This document shows, in pieces, positions 8,194-17,110 of a DNA stretch of 64,000 bases. The stretch lies in contig JASGFJ010000001.1 of the NCBI GenBank assembly GCA_047605645.1, positions 124,001 through 188,000 on the forward strand, in the 5' to 3' direction. Source of the DNA: UBA1309 sp047605645. GTDB lineage: Bacteria; Bacteroidota; Bacteroidia; Bacteroidales; Dysgonomonadaceae. The notes beneath the pieces were generated by a model that searched no databases, was not told the DNA's origin, and saw only the letters and a list, made by a program, of their open reading frames with translations. Every line of letters begins with the position of its first letter. Within the stretch, counting starts at the first letter, position 1. The position numbers and the translations under genes are program-made.

Positions 8194-9645
8194 CTATTGC
8201 ATGCTATCCGTATTTTGTACACCGATTTGTCCTGCTCTCTCCATCAGAAACTTATAAGCAGCTTCATATTCGTTTGGAATAATACCATCCAGAATGGCTT
8301 CTTTCAGCGATGATTTGAGCAGTCCGACTTCCGGTCCGGGTGTTAAACCAAAGATCTGCATAATTTGTTCACCGTTGATAGGCGGCTGGAAGTTGCGTAC
8401 ATGGTCTTTCTCTTCGATTTCGTGTAGTTTTTCCCTCACTAAATCAAAGTTCTGCAGGTAGCGCCGCACTTTTTCTTTATTTTTTGAAGAGATATCCGCT
8501 TTGCAGAGCGTCATCAGGTCGTCGATGTCATCGCCTGCTTCAAACAACAAGCGGCGGACAGCCGAATCTGTTATCGTATCCTCTACCAGTACCACCGGGC
8601 GCATGTGGAGAGACACCATTTTCTGTACATACTTCATTTTCTCGTTCAAAGGCAGCTTCATCCGTTTGAATATACGGGGAACCATCTTTTCGCCGACAAA
8701 GTTGTGATTGTGGAATGTCCATCCCAGGCGCGGGTCGAAGCGTTTGGTAGCAGGTTTGGCAATGTCGTGCAGAATAGCCGACCAGCGCAACCAAAGATTA
8801 TCGGTTTTCCGGGCAATGTTGTCGAGGACAATCAGGGTATGTTCGAAATTATCTTTGTGGCTGATGCCGTTTCTGCTTTCCGCTCCTTTGAGTGCGACAA
8901 ATTCAGGAAAAATGATTTCGAGTAGCCCCGTCATGTCGAGCAGATTGAATCCCACAGACGGTTTGGGCGATAATACAATCTTGTTCAATTCGTCTGCGAC
9001 ACGTTCTTTTGTGATAATGTTGATGCGGTCTTTATTTCGGCATATAGCATCGAAAGTGTCGGGGTAGATGTCGAATCCCAGTTGCGAGGCAAAACGCACG
9101 GCCCGCATCATTCGCAGCGGATCGTCACTGAATGTAATGTCGGGATTGAGCGGTGTGCGTATAATCAGCCGCTCCATATCCTCAAGTCCGTTGAAGGGAT
9201 CCAAGAGTTTTCCGAAACGACTCCGGTTGAGGCATACGGCCAGGGCATTGATTGTGAAGTCGCGACGGTTCTGGTCGTCTTCGAGCGTACCGTCTTCTAC
9301 TACCGGGTTTCGGGAATCCTGATGGTAGGATTCCTTGCGGGCTCCTACAAATTCCACTTCCAGGTCTTTGTATTTGATTTGTGCTGTCCCGTATGTTTTA
9401 AATACGGAAAGGCGCGCACCTTTTCCCAGTTTTTGGGTGATGGCTTCAGCCAGTTCGATACCGTTTCCAATGGTTACGATATCAATATCTTTTGATTCGC
9501 GGTGAAGAAAAATATCGCGTACATATCCTCCGATGGCGTAGCATTCCAGTCCCAGCTCATCGGCTGTTTCTGTAATGATTTCGAAAATCTTTCCGGAGAA
9601 ATGTTTTTGTAAATATCTTTCTTCTAAATGCATACTATTTTCCAT
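8194..9645 (-). CDS. cca: CCA tRNA nucleotidyltransferase with HD domain
   Basis: Adds or repairs the 3' CCA of tRNAs. The 483-residue product has the class II nucleotidyltransferase head (IGGYVRD at 38-44, DIDIVT at 54-59), the RRDFTINALA motif, the RMMRAVRFA segment and an HD domain with HTLIVLDNI and ILHDIAKP. ATG at 9645 is used here; an in-frame ATG four codons later (MHLEER) is also possible. It heads the minus-strand run with the esterase and yfcE. The 9646-9804 spacer holds divergent promoters for this run and the lipoprotein gene. The tRNA-Ser in this window has no encoded CCA, consistent with need for this enzyme. Confidence 0.93.
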   Translation of the reverse strand: MENSMHLEERYLQKHFSGKIFEIITETADELGLECYAIGGYVRDIFLHRESKDIDIVTIGNGIELAEAITQKLGKGARLSVFKTYGTAQIKYKDLEVEFVGARKESYHQDSRNPVVEDGTLEDDQNRRDFTINALAVCLNRSRFGKLLDPFNGLEDMERLIIRTPLNPDITFSDDPLRMMRAVRFASQLGFDIYPDTFDAICRNKDRINIITKERVADELNKIVLSPKPSVGFNLLDMTGLLEIIFPEFVALKGAESRNGISHKDNFEHTLIVLDNIARKTDNLWLRWSAILHDIAKPATKRFDPRLGWTFHNHNFVGEKMVPRIFKRMKLPLNEKMKYVQKMVSLHMRPVVLVEDTITDSAVRRLLFEAGDDIDDLMTLCKADISSKNKEKVRRYLQNFDLVREKLHEIEEKDHVRNFQPPINGEQIMQIFGLTPGPEVGLLKSSLKEAILDGIIPNEYEAAYKFLMERAGQIGVQNTDSMQ

Positions 9646-9804
9646 TCTATTTTCCAGAGCTGCAAAAATACAACAAAAGCACTGTTCCTGCCAAATAAAT
9701 AGTATTTTTGTGAATGAACGTTTGCGGTCGCTAAGGCCTGTACGAGTCCCGGCAGGTTTCAGAAACCAATCGGAACTGGCAATTTGAAAACACTAGAACA
9801 TCCA

Positions 9805-10671
9805 ATGAAACAACTATCTATTCTATCCCTGGTCTGTCTTTGCGGGCTGTTTCTGTTCTCTTGTAAGAAGGAGAACCCGCAGGCCAACGCATTGCTTACG
9901 CGTGCCCGTCTGCAATATGCTTCGGGTCGTTTTGACGAAGCAAAAAAGACAATCGACAGTATCTCTAAAATAACTCCGAAAGCTTTTCGTCAGATAAATG
10001 AAGGCCTTGCGCTGCTTGATTCGGTGCGTTACGGTGAGAATATACACACCATTAATCAATCAGACTCATTAATCCGGTTGATGGAGGTGGAAATTGATAA
10101 GCAGAAAAAACTTTTCTCTTTTGTTTTCGACCGTCAGTATCAGGAAAAAGGACGATACATTCCGAAAGCCAATCCTTTTGCTGCCGTTCCCGCTCAAATG
10201 AGCCTAAGATCCGGAGTGGAAGCCAACGGCGAAATGTTTCTGGAAAGTATCGCCGACAGGCCGCTTCACCACGTATCGGTGAAAGTGCAGATTCCGGAAG
10301 GTACTTATGCCGAAACAAAAGCTGTAAGTGATGAGGGGGCTAATTACCGGTTTCAGGCTGGAGGGAAAAATATCGAAGTGGTGCATTACAATGCAAAAAG
10401 GATGAATGGAGTAGCCGGATTCATAGCGGCCAATGAGCATAAAAGTATCTCTGTTATTCTCCATGGCAAAAATTCTGCCTCGTTCTCTCTTCCGGCAAAT
10501 GCAAAAAAAGGAATTGTTGATAGTTATACGCTTTCCCGACTGATGGCTGAAAGGGATTCCATCCGGTTTAATGCCGAGAAAAGTAAATTGCTGATAAAAT
10601 ATCTTGATAAACAGCGGGCACGAGCCATTGCCGAAAAAGCGAAAGAACAACTTAAAAAAGCGAAGAAATAA
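9805..10671 (+). CDS. Lipoprotein with TPR-like N-terminal region
   Basis: ATG at 9805 gives MKQLSILSLV, a signal peptide ending in a lipobox (LFSC), so the mature protein is probably lipid-anchored. An in-frame TTG at 9784 is upstream but would add residues before the signal. An N-terminal helical stretch resembles one TPR pair (ALLTRARLQYASGRFDEAKK), the middle is beta-rich, and the C-terminus is a charged Lys/Ala/Arg coiled-coil-like tail. No family of known function recognised. Its stop overlaps the ATG of the next gene by one base (TAATG), so translation is probably coupled to the SpoIID-like protein. Confidence 0.8.
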   Translation: MKQLSILSLVCLCGLFLFSCKKENPQANALLTRARLQYASGRFDEAKKTIDSISKITPKAFRQINEGLALLDSVRYGENIHTINQSDSLIRLMEVEIDKQKKLFSFVFDRQYQEKGRYIPKANPFAAVPAQMSLRSGVEANGEMFLESIADRPLHHVSVKVQIPEGTYAETKAVSDEGANYRFQAGGKNIEVVHYNAKRMNGVAGFIAANEHKSISVILHGKNSASFSLPANAKKGIVDSYTLSRLMAERDSIRFNAEKSKLLIKYLDKQRARAIAEKAKEQLKKAKK

Positions 10672-11960
10672 TGCAGCCCATCGTAAAAGTCGGCATCATG
10701 GCCGAGAAAGAAATCCGTTTTCGTCTCAACAAGACCTATTTGGTGGAAGGCGTTAAAACCACAGGAGAACAGATCGTCAGCATGAAAAACGACCGGATAG
10801 AATGGTTCGGAGACCTCTATGACGAGCTGAGTTTTCAACCTCTCGATACGGTCTGTTCCTTTGAATTGAAGGCAGTCACCATAGGCATCGGCTTTCACTG
10901 GGAACGCAAGGAGAACCAGTCTTTTTCGGGAGGTCTGAGGTTTGTTCCGGAAAGTGGAAACATTCGCGCTATCAATGAGGTGCAGGTAGAAGAGTATCTG
11001 AAAAGTGTGATTTCGTCGGAAATGAGTGCCAAGGCTTCTCTTCCTTTATTGAAGGCGCATGCGGTGATCTCCAGAAGCTGGTTACTGGCACAAATTGAGA
11101 AAAATAAAGAACTACAAACGCAAGAAGCCGAATATACTGCTTTTTCGGAAACGGCAGATGAACGTATCCGCTGGTACGATCGGGAAGACCACACCCTTTT
11201 TGATGTATGCGCCGACGATCATTGTCAGCGTTATCAGGGGATTACCCGAACCTCTACTGATTTAGCTGTCCAGGCGGTGGAAGAAACATCGGGCGAGGTG
11301 CTTGCCTCTGACGGAAAAATCTGTGATGCCCGTTTCTCGAAGTGTTGCGGCGGCGTAACGGAGGAATTCGAAGCCTGTTGGGAACCGATTCATTATTCCT
11401 ATCTTGTGGAATTGCGCGACGATGCACATCCGGCGCCTCATGCCGATCTGCGTATCGAAGCCAACGCGCGCGAATGGATACTTTCCCGTCCCTCGGCATT
11501 CTGTAACACGACAGACAAAGCCGTCCTCGAACAAGTATTGAACAATTATGATCAGGAAACCACTGATTTCTACCGTTGGGAGGTTCGTTACAGTACGCAA
11601 CATCTTTCCGAACTGATTAACCGCCGTTCCGGTATTGATTTCGGAACTGTGGCGGAGCTTATTCCTATCCGGCGCGGTGTTTCCGGTAGACTGATCACCC
11701 TGAAGATTGTCGGTACTAAAAGGACATTAACCATCGGCAAGGAATTGGAAATCCGGCGCATTCTCTCGGAATCGCACCTCTACAGTTCGGCATTTATTAT
11801 CGACAAAGAGGGAGATGAATTTATCCTTCGCGGAGCCGGATGGGGACACGGAGTCGGACTTTGTCAGATTGGAGCTGCCGTGATGGGCGAACAGGGCTAC
11901 GATTATAGCGCGATCCTGCATCATTATTATCCGGGAGCTGATATTCAGGCATGGTATTAA
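10671..11960 (+). CDS. SpoIID/LytB-domain protein
   Basis: Encodes 429 residues. SpoIID hallmarks are present: EVQVEEYLKSVISSEM (about 105-120), LKAHAVISRSWLL, a central Cys-containing FSKCCGG segment, and C-terminal GAGWGHGVGLCQIGA. SpoIID/LytB proteins of sporulating Firmicutes act on peptidoglycan glycan strands; Bacteroidales homologues are common but little studied, and no signal peptide is evident here, so the location is uncertain. Translationally coupled to the preceding lipoprotein gene, which hints at a shared envelope role (inference). Confidence 0.85.
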   Translation: MQPIVKVGIMAEKEIRFRLNKTYLVEGVKTTGEQIVSMKNDRIEWFGDLYDELSFQPLDTVCSFELKAVTIGIGFHWERKENQSFSGGLRFVPESGNIRAINEVQVEEYLKSVISSEMSAKASLPLLKAHAVISRSWLLAQIEKNKELQTQEAEYTAFSETADERIRWYDREDHTLFDVCADDHCQRYQGITRTSTDLAVQAVEETSGEVLASDGKICDARFSKCCGGVTEEFEACWEPIHYSYLVELRDDAHPAPHADLRIEANAREWILSRPSAFCNTTDKAVLEQVLNNYDQETTDFYRWEVRYSTQHLSELINRRSGIDFGTVAELIPIRRGVSGRLITLKIVGTKRTLTIGKELEIRRILSESHLYSSAFIIDKEGDEFILRGAGWGHGVGLCQIGAAVMGEQGYDYSAILHHYYPGADIQAWY

Positions 11961-12368
11961 GGGGGGAGAAAAAGGTAAAAGGATATTTTATGTCATTCAT
12001 ATAGCGGGGTAAATAGTCCTGTCATTTGTGATTTGGCTCCACTAATTTTCAATTGCAATCGCGAACCAATTCGTTTTACCTATAATACGAACTGTTGCTC
12101 ATCCGGCAGATGTTGCTCTTTTCCCTCTTCTCTTTTTGCATAATATACCTAAATTACGCTCTTTCAATAATTTATTTCCGGACAACTATACTTTAGTGAT
12201 GGATAAATAAGGTTTAGAAAGGGATATCAAATGTAAAGAAGCTAATCAGAGATTAGTTGCAGCGTTTAAAAAAGAAAACAATATAGTTATCGAGAAGGGA
12301 CGCACCGTTTAGCGGCTTTATAAATTGATGTGGATAAACATAAATGGGAGTGAAAAGATGTGATTTTT
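11961..12368. other. Gene-free spacer
   Basis: About 400 AT-rich bases between the SpoIID gene and the 3' end of the toxin-like array. Short in-frame pieces near 12170-12320 (REDIK/VAAFKKENN-like) are interrupted by stops and could be a decayed small gene, but I cannot assign them. Confidence 0.4.
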
Positions 12369-13754
12369 TTATTCTTTAATGGTGTTTAGGAATATAGATG
12401 GCATCTTTGCTTTATCCGCTTTTTCTTTTTCCTTAGCGATATGGTCGAGCCATAAAGCATAGACAGCAACAGGAATTTCTTCGTAACCCATATCGTCAAT
12501 TTTTTTATATTGAGCTTGCATCAGTTCAAAATGCTTATAGGCTTCAGGGGATAGCTGTTGCATGATTTCCGGTTTAGGGGCATTCAATAAATGAGCCAAT
12601 GTGAGGGTCAGTCTTGTTTGATAGGCTGATTTCAGTATTTTGGCATTCAAATCATTTTTAAGGTATTGCTCTGCTGTATCTATGCATTTCAGGTAAAAAT
12701 CATCTAATCCATATTTGTTGTAATATCCTCTAGCCAATTCTAACAGCATTTCAGCAATAACATTGGTTTTGTCCATTGGCTCAAGGTATATCTTGTTTTG
12801 CAGTGCTTCGGCTTTGATATAGCTGCTGTTCATATAATGGGTATCACTGAGTATTGCTTTGCAAGTCAGTTCCAGATTATACCAATCCCCTTTTTCGTCT
12901 TGTATCTTCACAAAGGAATGTCTTGGAGAAAAAGACCAATAGGCTTCTGCTCCCATTTCTTCGGCTAATACAAGGTAGTATAAGGGCATGGAGTGGCATT
13001 GGCCTGTGCCTGTCTGCATCAAGGTCGTAACAAAGTGGCTGTCATAACTGATATGCGAATCGTAATCTTCATAGTTGTATTTGATAGGATAATGGGTCTG
13101 TGTCTTCTTGGTTGCTTTATTCTTTATTTGCAGGGTATCAGCAATAAAACGGAATAGCATCATGTTTTTGACGAGGTTGTTATTCCCATCTAACTTTTCT
13201 TCATTAATCTTTTCGTTACAGAAGGCAATACCTGCTTTTATACCATCCTTATAGTCTTGGTAATCAAATGTGTTGTTGTTCCAAGCATTTTCTACGAGGA
13301 ATACAGCTCGTCCAAGATTGAGTTCGTGTTTGTTTAGCATATTTGTTATCTCATCGAAAGCAGAATAGAATGCGTTTGTCCCTTGGTATTCCGACTGCAT
13401 GGGAAAGCCATGTTTCGTCAGCATCATGATATCGGTCTGACGTTGTATTTCGTTTTGGATATGGTTTTGGACTTCATTATTGGAGGCTGCTTGCAGTTGG
13501 TGTTGGTGCTGCTGTACTTCACGCATAATTGCCTCTTGTTGAGTTCGCTGATTGAAGCCACTAACATTATTGGGGATATTCGGATTATAAGGATTGATAG
13601 AATGATTTGTTGGAACGGGAATAGTCGGAGCTTTGGGTGTTTGCGGTAATTTTATCTGTGGCATGGGAACTGCCGGGGTTTGTGCATAGCAATAGCAATT
13701 ACTTGCTAATGATACTAGCAATGCTGATATTCTGAGAGAACAAGCCTTTTTCAT
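12369..13754 (-). CDS. Exported transglutaminase-like Cys-His protein, long paralogue
   Basis: Encodes 461 residues: a signal peptide ending near CYAQ (1-25), a Pro-rich stretch (27-60), a Gln/His-rich coiled region (70-110), helical repeats, then a transglutaminase/papain-like core with GTGQCHSMPLYYL (Cys253), PRHSFVK (His279) and WYNLEL (Asn293/Glu295). Cys-to-His spacing is 26 residues, as in the 349-residue paralogue upstream. The C-terminal 130 residues are helical. Likely a secreted or periplasmic thiol hydrolase or crosslinking enzyme; substrate unknown. It starts 3 bases after the previous gene's stop. Bases 12781-12995 are nearly identical to part of the pseudogene at 16582, evidence of gene conversion in the array. 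Confidence 0.75.
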   Translation of the reverse strand: MKKACSLRISALLVSLASNCYCYAQTPAVPMPQIKLPQTPKAPTIPVPTNHSINPYNPNIPNNVSGFNQRTQQEAIMREVQQHQHQLQAASNNEVQNHIQNEIQRQTDIMMLTKHGFPMQSEYQGTNAFYSAFDEITNMLNKHELNLGRAVFLVENAWNNNTFDYQDYKDGIKAGIAFCNEKINEEKLDGNNNLVKNMMLFRFIADTLQIKNKATKKTQTHYPIKYNYEDYDSHISYDSHFVTTLMQTGTGQCHSMPLYYLVLAEEMGAEAYWSFSPRHSFVKIQDEKGDWYNLELTCKAILSDTHYMNSSYIKAEALQNKIYLEPMDKTNVIAEMLLELARGYYNKYGLDDFYLKCIDTAEQYLKNDLNAKILKSAYQTRLTLTLAHLLNAPKPEIMQQLSPEAYKHFELMQAQYKKIDDMGYEEIPVAVYALWLDHIAKEKEKADKAKMPSIFLNTIKE

Positions 13755-13757
13755 ACA

Positions 13758-14807
13758 TCATTCTATTTTAGTATTTGGATTCATTATCGCCTTAATTCCG
13801 TTATGACGGTTTTCTGCTTTCAGAGAGTTTACCCAATTCGTATACATTTGTTGGGGCATCTTGCGATAGCCTAGTTTATGAATGGTAGTATATAGTTCTG
13901 TCATTTGGGAGAATAGTTCTTTATCATTGGATTTCCGATAGAGTTCTGTTAATATCTCAGCTTTGAGTAGCATGGCATTAATATAGTTAGGGAAGTGTTC
14001 TAAGGCTGTATCACAGCATTTAATTATGAAACTACCATCTTGCATACCGAATTTTGCCTGATAGCCTTGCGCTAAATCCACTAAGGTCATGGCGATAGCT
14101 TCTCTATCGGATAAGGCACGCATATAGATACCATTTCGGATGGCATCGGTATGGATATATCCCGAAGCTGCATACCACGCATCGGTAGGGAAGTCAGCAC
14201 AGGTCAATTCTATATTGTACCATCCTACTTTTTTGTTGTTGGCTTTGATGTAGATATGGTTGGGGGCTAATGCTAAATGGGATTTGTAGCCAAGTTCGTC
14301 CATGATGATTTTATACAAATAGGGTAAGGAGTGACAGTTGCCTATGTTTGTTTCCATTAGTTTAGATACAAACATATTTGTCCAGTCTTTTTGCCCTAAT
14401 GGGTCTTCGTGATTATAGGAGAAAGGTATGCTTTTTATTGAATTACCATTAATAAGTATAGAAGTAGAATCGGTCATAAATATAAAAACACCACATTGTA
14501 CCATTGCAATATCTTTGTCCTTTTCAGAATATTCAATATCTCCACTACTTATTAGGTCTTTACTTATTGATCCGTAAAATCGTATTGTTTCATAAAAATC
14601 ATTTTCATCTATCTTGTCATCTAAATAGATGTTTTCAGTTAAATAAACAGCTCTTCTAAAGTCTAAACGATTATTCTGCAACATTTTTTCGATCTCCTCA
14701 TAAACATCAATATACCTAGATCTTGAATCTAAATTGCTAGAAAGAGCATCGGCAAAACAAAAGAAAGACAAAAGAATCAGAATAAACAAATTTGATATAC
14801 GTTTCAT
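13758..14807 (-). CDS. Exported transglutaminase-like Cys-His protein, short paralogue
   Basis: Encodes 349 residues with a signal peptide (about 1-23, ending DALSS), an N-terminal helical domain, the paired segments KDKDIAMVQC and SYNHEDPLGQKDW shared with the array's other family members, and a catalytic-looking core: NIGNCHSLPYLY (Cys158), APNHIYIK (His184), WYNIEL (Glu200). The C-terminal part is helical and TPR-like. Function is inferred from the Cys-His-acid order only. It lies 17 bases after the 15481-14825 gene and 3 bases before the long paralogue, so this is one transcription unit with the RHS-core gene upstream. Confidence 0.75.
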   Translation of the reverse strand: MKRISNLFILILLSFFCFADALSSNLDSRSRYIDVYEEIEKMLQNNRLDFRRAVYLTENIYLDDKIDENDFYETIRFYGSISKDLISSGDIEYSEKDKDIAMVQCGVFIFMTDSTSILINGNSIKSIPFSYNHEDPLGQKDWTNMFVSKLMETNIGNCHSLPYLYKIIMDELGYKSHLALAPNHIYIKANNKKVGWYNIELTCADFPTDAWYAASGYIHTDAIRNGIYMRALSDREAIAMTLVDLAQGYQAKFGMQDGSFIIKCCDTALEHFPNYINAMLLKAEILTELYRKSNDKELFSQMTELYTTIHKLGYRKMPQQMYTNWVNSLKAENRHNGIKAIMNPNTKIE

Positions 14808-14824
14808 ATTATGAAAACTTTAAA

Positions 14825-15481
14825 TTATTCAGTATTCAAATAAGGGAACCACTCCTCTAAACCTTCAATAATTGGTATACCTGAATAAGAGTTTATATTA
14901 TTAATGAAGAATAAAGTAATAAATTGTGCTGATTTATTAACAGAATGAATATTTAGATAGAAAGGGAATCTGTCTTTTTCTTGATTTGGGATGGTATGCT
15001 GTAAAGCAGATCCATCAATAAAAACTATCTTATATAAATACTTGTCATTTTCACGATCAATGTAGTATGGTGATAGCTTCTTTACTTCTGATAGTATACA
15101 AATGTCTTTTGATAAATCTACTTTTGAATTAGATATTTTTTTTATATACTTTTCTTCTTGTTTAGAAAGAGGGAGAAAGTATATTGAATCTTTATTCAAA
15201 TTTTTCTCAATTGACATTATGTTTGTGATGTTTTCATTGCAAATAGGCTTTCCTCCAATCATTGAAGGTATAAAAAAAGACATTTGTGAATAATCTATAG
15301 GAATACTATATGATTCTCCTTTATACCTTTTGATTTTTTGATCGTAGGAGAATGATATCTCATCTTTAAGAAATCGAGTAATATAATACCCTTTTATATC
15401 CACTAAAGAATCTATACTCTGAGAGTATACACCAAGAGTAATACATAGAAATATGCAAATAAAAATAATTCGACGATACAT
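14825..15481 (-). CDS. Exported hypothetical protein, candidate immunity or partner
   Basis: ATG at 15481 gives MYRRIIFICIFLCITLGVYS, a good signal peptide, and starts 6 bases after the stop of the RHS-core metallopeptidase gene; an alternative in-frame ATG at 15505 overlaps that gene by 19 bases and would prefix a less signal-like end. The mature region (about 195 residues) is rich in Ile, Lys, Ser and Tyr, with no recognised domain. Position directly behind a toxin-like gene and export of both suggest an immunity protein acting in the periplasm; this is inference. Confidence 0.6.
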   Translation of the reverse strand: MYRRIIFICIFLCITLGVYSQSIDSLVDIKGYYITRFLKDEISFSYDQKIKRYKGESYSIPIDYSQMSFFIPSMIGGKPICNENITNIMSIEKNLNKDSIYFLPLSKQEEKYIKKISNSKVDLSKDICILSEVKKLSPYYIDRENDKYLYKIVFIDGSALQHTIPNQEKDRFPFYLNIHSVNKSAQFITLFFINNINSYSGIPIIEGLEEWFPYLNTE

Positions 15482-15486
15482 ATTGA

Positions 15487-16491
15487 TTAGCGTTTTCTTG
15501 TCCATAATCGTCCTGCACCAGAGTCCGATCTAGGAGTGTCTCGTTTGCTAAATATTTTCTTTGTGAAATTATCACTCATACTAGGGTAATTATGTGAAGT
15601 AGAGGTTTGACCTCCTATCTGACTAGTTCTTGTAGTAGCAGTTACCATATCCATCACAGAAGTTCCATCACTGTGCTCTCCTCCGAGATTATGTCCAATT
15701 TCATGAATCGCCACACCTTTATGTAAAGAGTTACTATTCATCCCATTCGAGACTCCTTCTGCTAGATTTGTAGCATTAAAACTAACTAGATAATTATGTG
15801 CAGATCCAAATTCATCTCCAGATCCTGATAGTTTGGCTGATACGTCAACAATATTTCCATAATATTGGGTGTCTCCAGTTGTTGTTTCGAATCCCGTTTG
15901 TAACCTAGCAGCATCAACATCATCTACCCCTTGAGCACTCATATTGTACTTTACATAAGATGTAGACCCATCTGCCTTTTTTATTTTTACACCATCTTCC
16001 CCCCCCGATTTGTTGTAACTGTCTACTGCTGCATTTAATCCTTTAACTTGAGTATCACTCAATGTACCATTTTCATAGAAATAACTTGCCGTAATAATAT
16101 ATGGGTCTTCCTTTGTGCCACGACCTGTAACCATTCCATCTCTACCATCAGGGTCAACATATCTTAATGGGTTATTCATACAATACACATACGGTGAAAT
16201 CCAATAATATTTCTCACATAATGGGTCAATCGACATCGCAGCCGTAGCCGAAGAAATATCAATGGTAGTTTCATCTTTATCCAAGACTTTTACAATTTTA
16301 TTCGTACGCCGATTGAACAAGACTGAGCCTATTTCGACAATATCTGTCTGGTCATGAAACTCCTGAAACTCTCCTTTAGAAGATGTTGCAGTTAGCACAT
16401 TGTATCCAAATTTTGCAAATGGATTTTCGTTCTGCGAATGAAGAGCAATATTAATAGATAAGACTAATAGGGTTAACAGTACCTTTCTCAT
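15487..16491 (-). CDS. Short Sec-exported RHS-core protein with metzincin-like peptidase tail
   Basis: Encodes 334 residues. A signal peptide (1-19) is followed by a carrier region (21-80, FAKFGYN, EFQEFHDQTDIVEIGS) and an RHS-repeat-associated core around 87-117 (IDPLCEKYYWISPYVYC, NNPLRYVDPDGRD). The tail from about 118 is unrelated to the tail of the 20314 gene and contains HEIGHNLGGEH (263-273) and SVMD (278-281), a zinc-binding motif plus Met-turn as in metzincins. The architecture (shared carrier plus variable enzymatic tail) is that of a polymorphic toxin, but with a very short carrier and no full RHS shell. The next gene may be its immunity gene. Target and export route beyond Sec are unknown. 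Confidence 0.75.
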   Translation of the reverse strand: MRKVLLTLLVLSINIALHSQNENPFAKFGYNVLTATSSKGEFQEFHDQTDIVEIGSVLFNRRTNKIVKVLDKDETTIDISSATAAMSIDPLCEKYYWISPYVYCMNNPLRYVDPDGRDGMVTGRGTKEDPYIITASYFYENGTLSDTQVKGLNAAVDSYNKSGGEDGVKIKKADGSTSYVKYNMSAQGVDDVDAARLQTGFETTTGDTQYYGNIVDVSAKLSGSGDEFGSAHNYLVSFNATNLAEGVSNGMNSNSLHKGVAIHEIGHNLGGEHSDGTSVMDMVTATTRTSQIGGQTSTSHNYPSMSDNFTKKIFSKRDTPRSDSGAGRLWTRKR

Positions 16492-16565
16492 GGCATTAAA
16501 ATTTTGAAAACGTGCAAATTATTAAATAAATTTTTAAACACCAAATATTACTTTCTGTTTTTTAG
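16181..16565 (-). repeat. 385-bp carrier repeat, copy 1
   Basis: Covers the first ~104 codons of the 16491 gene plus about 74 bases upstream. It matches 20004-20388 at a constant offset of 3823 with few mismatches; similarity ends sharply after the upstream TTTTTTAG and, on the coding side, within the RHS core where the tails diverge. Confidence 0.92.
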
Positions 16566-16581
16566 AATAAATAGAAAAGAT

Positions 16582-17098
16582 CTAGGGTTCAAGGTAAATT
16601 TTACTTTGCAGTGCTTCGGCTTTGATATAGCTGCTGTTCATATAATGGGTATCACTGAGTATTGCTTTGCAAGTCAGTTCCAGATTATACCAATCCCCTT
16701 TTTCGTCTTGTATCTTCACAAAGGAATATCTTGGAGGAAAAGACCAATAGGCTTCTGCTCCCATTTCTTCGGCTAATAGAAGGTAGTATAATGGCATGGA
16801 GTGTCAGCTGCCTTTTTGTGTCTGCATCAATATTGACACGAACATGTTTGTCCAGTCTTGTTGACCTGATGGGGCTTTGTGATTGTAGGTGAACGAAATC
16901 GTTTTATTTGAAAGTCCATTTAATGTTATTGGTAGAGAATCGGTCATCAATATAAAAAGACTGCATTGTACCATTGCAATATCTTTGTCTTTCTCTGTGT
17001 AATTAATATCTCCAGAGGCAATTAATCCTTTGCATAAAGCAGTATACAATTTAATCTGCTTGTCTGACCTTTTTTCTGTCAGTGTTTTATAATCATAC
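16582..17098 (-). pseudogene. Mosaic transglutaminase-like pseudogene with TGA at the catalytic Cys
   Basis: Upstream part (to 16807) reads like the short paralogue: KDKDIAMVQC, YNHKAPSGQQDWTNMFVS. Downstream part (16803 to 16585) is nearly identical in DNA to 12995-12781 of the long paralogue: HSMPLYYLLLAEEMGAEA, then WYNLEL. Between them the codon that should be TGC for the catalytic Cys is TGA (16806-16804). The frame also lacks a signal peptide and start (an in-frame TAG precedes YDYK) and ends at TAG 16584-16582 after KIYLEP, losing the C-terminal 130 residues. It abuts the end of the carrier repeat, so it was probably cut by insertion of that cassette. Confidence 0.8.
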
Positions 17099-17110
17099 TA
17101 TTTTGTGTGG

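Noticed and set aside
9717..9804. Possible small RNA in the cca/lipoprotein divergent spacer (GC-richer stretch)
   Set aside because: No terminator or recognisable fold; likely just the divergent promoter region.
16582..17098. Calling the TGA-interrupted copy a genuine selenoprotein gene
   Set aside because: It lacks a start, signal peptide and C-terminal third, and abuts a recombination boundary; nonsense mutation in a dead mosaic is the simpler reading until sel genes are shown.
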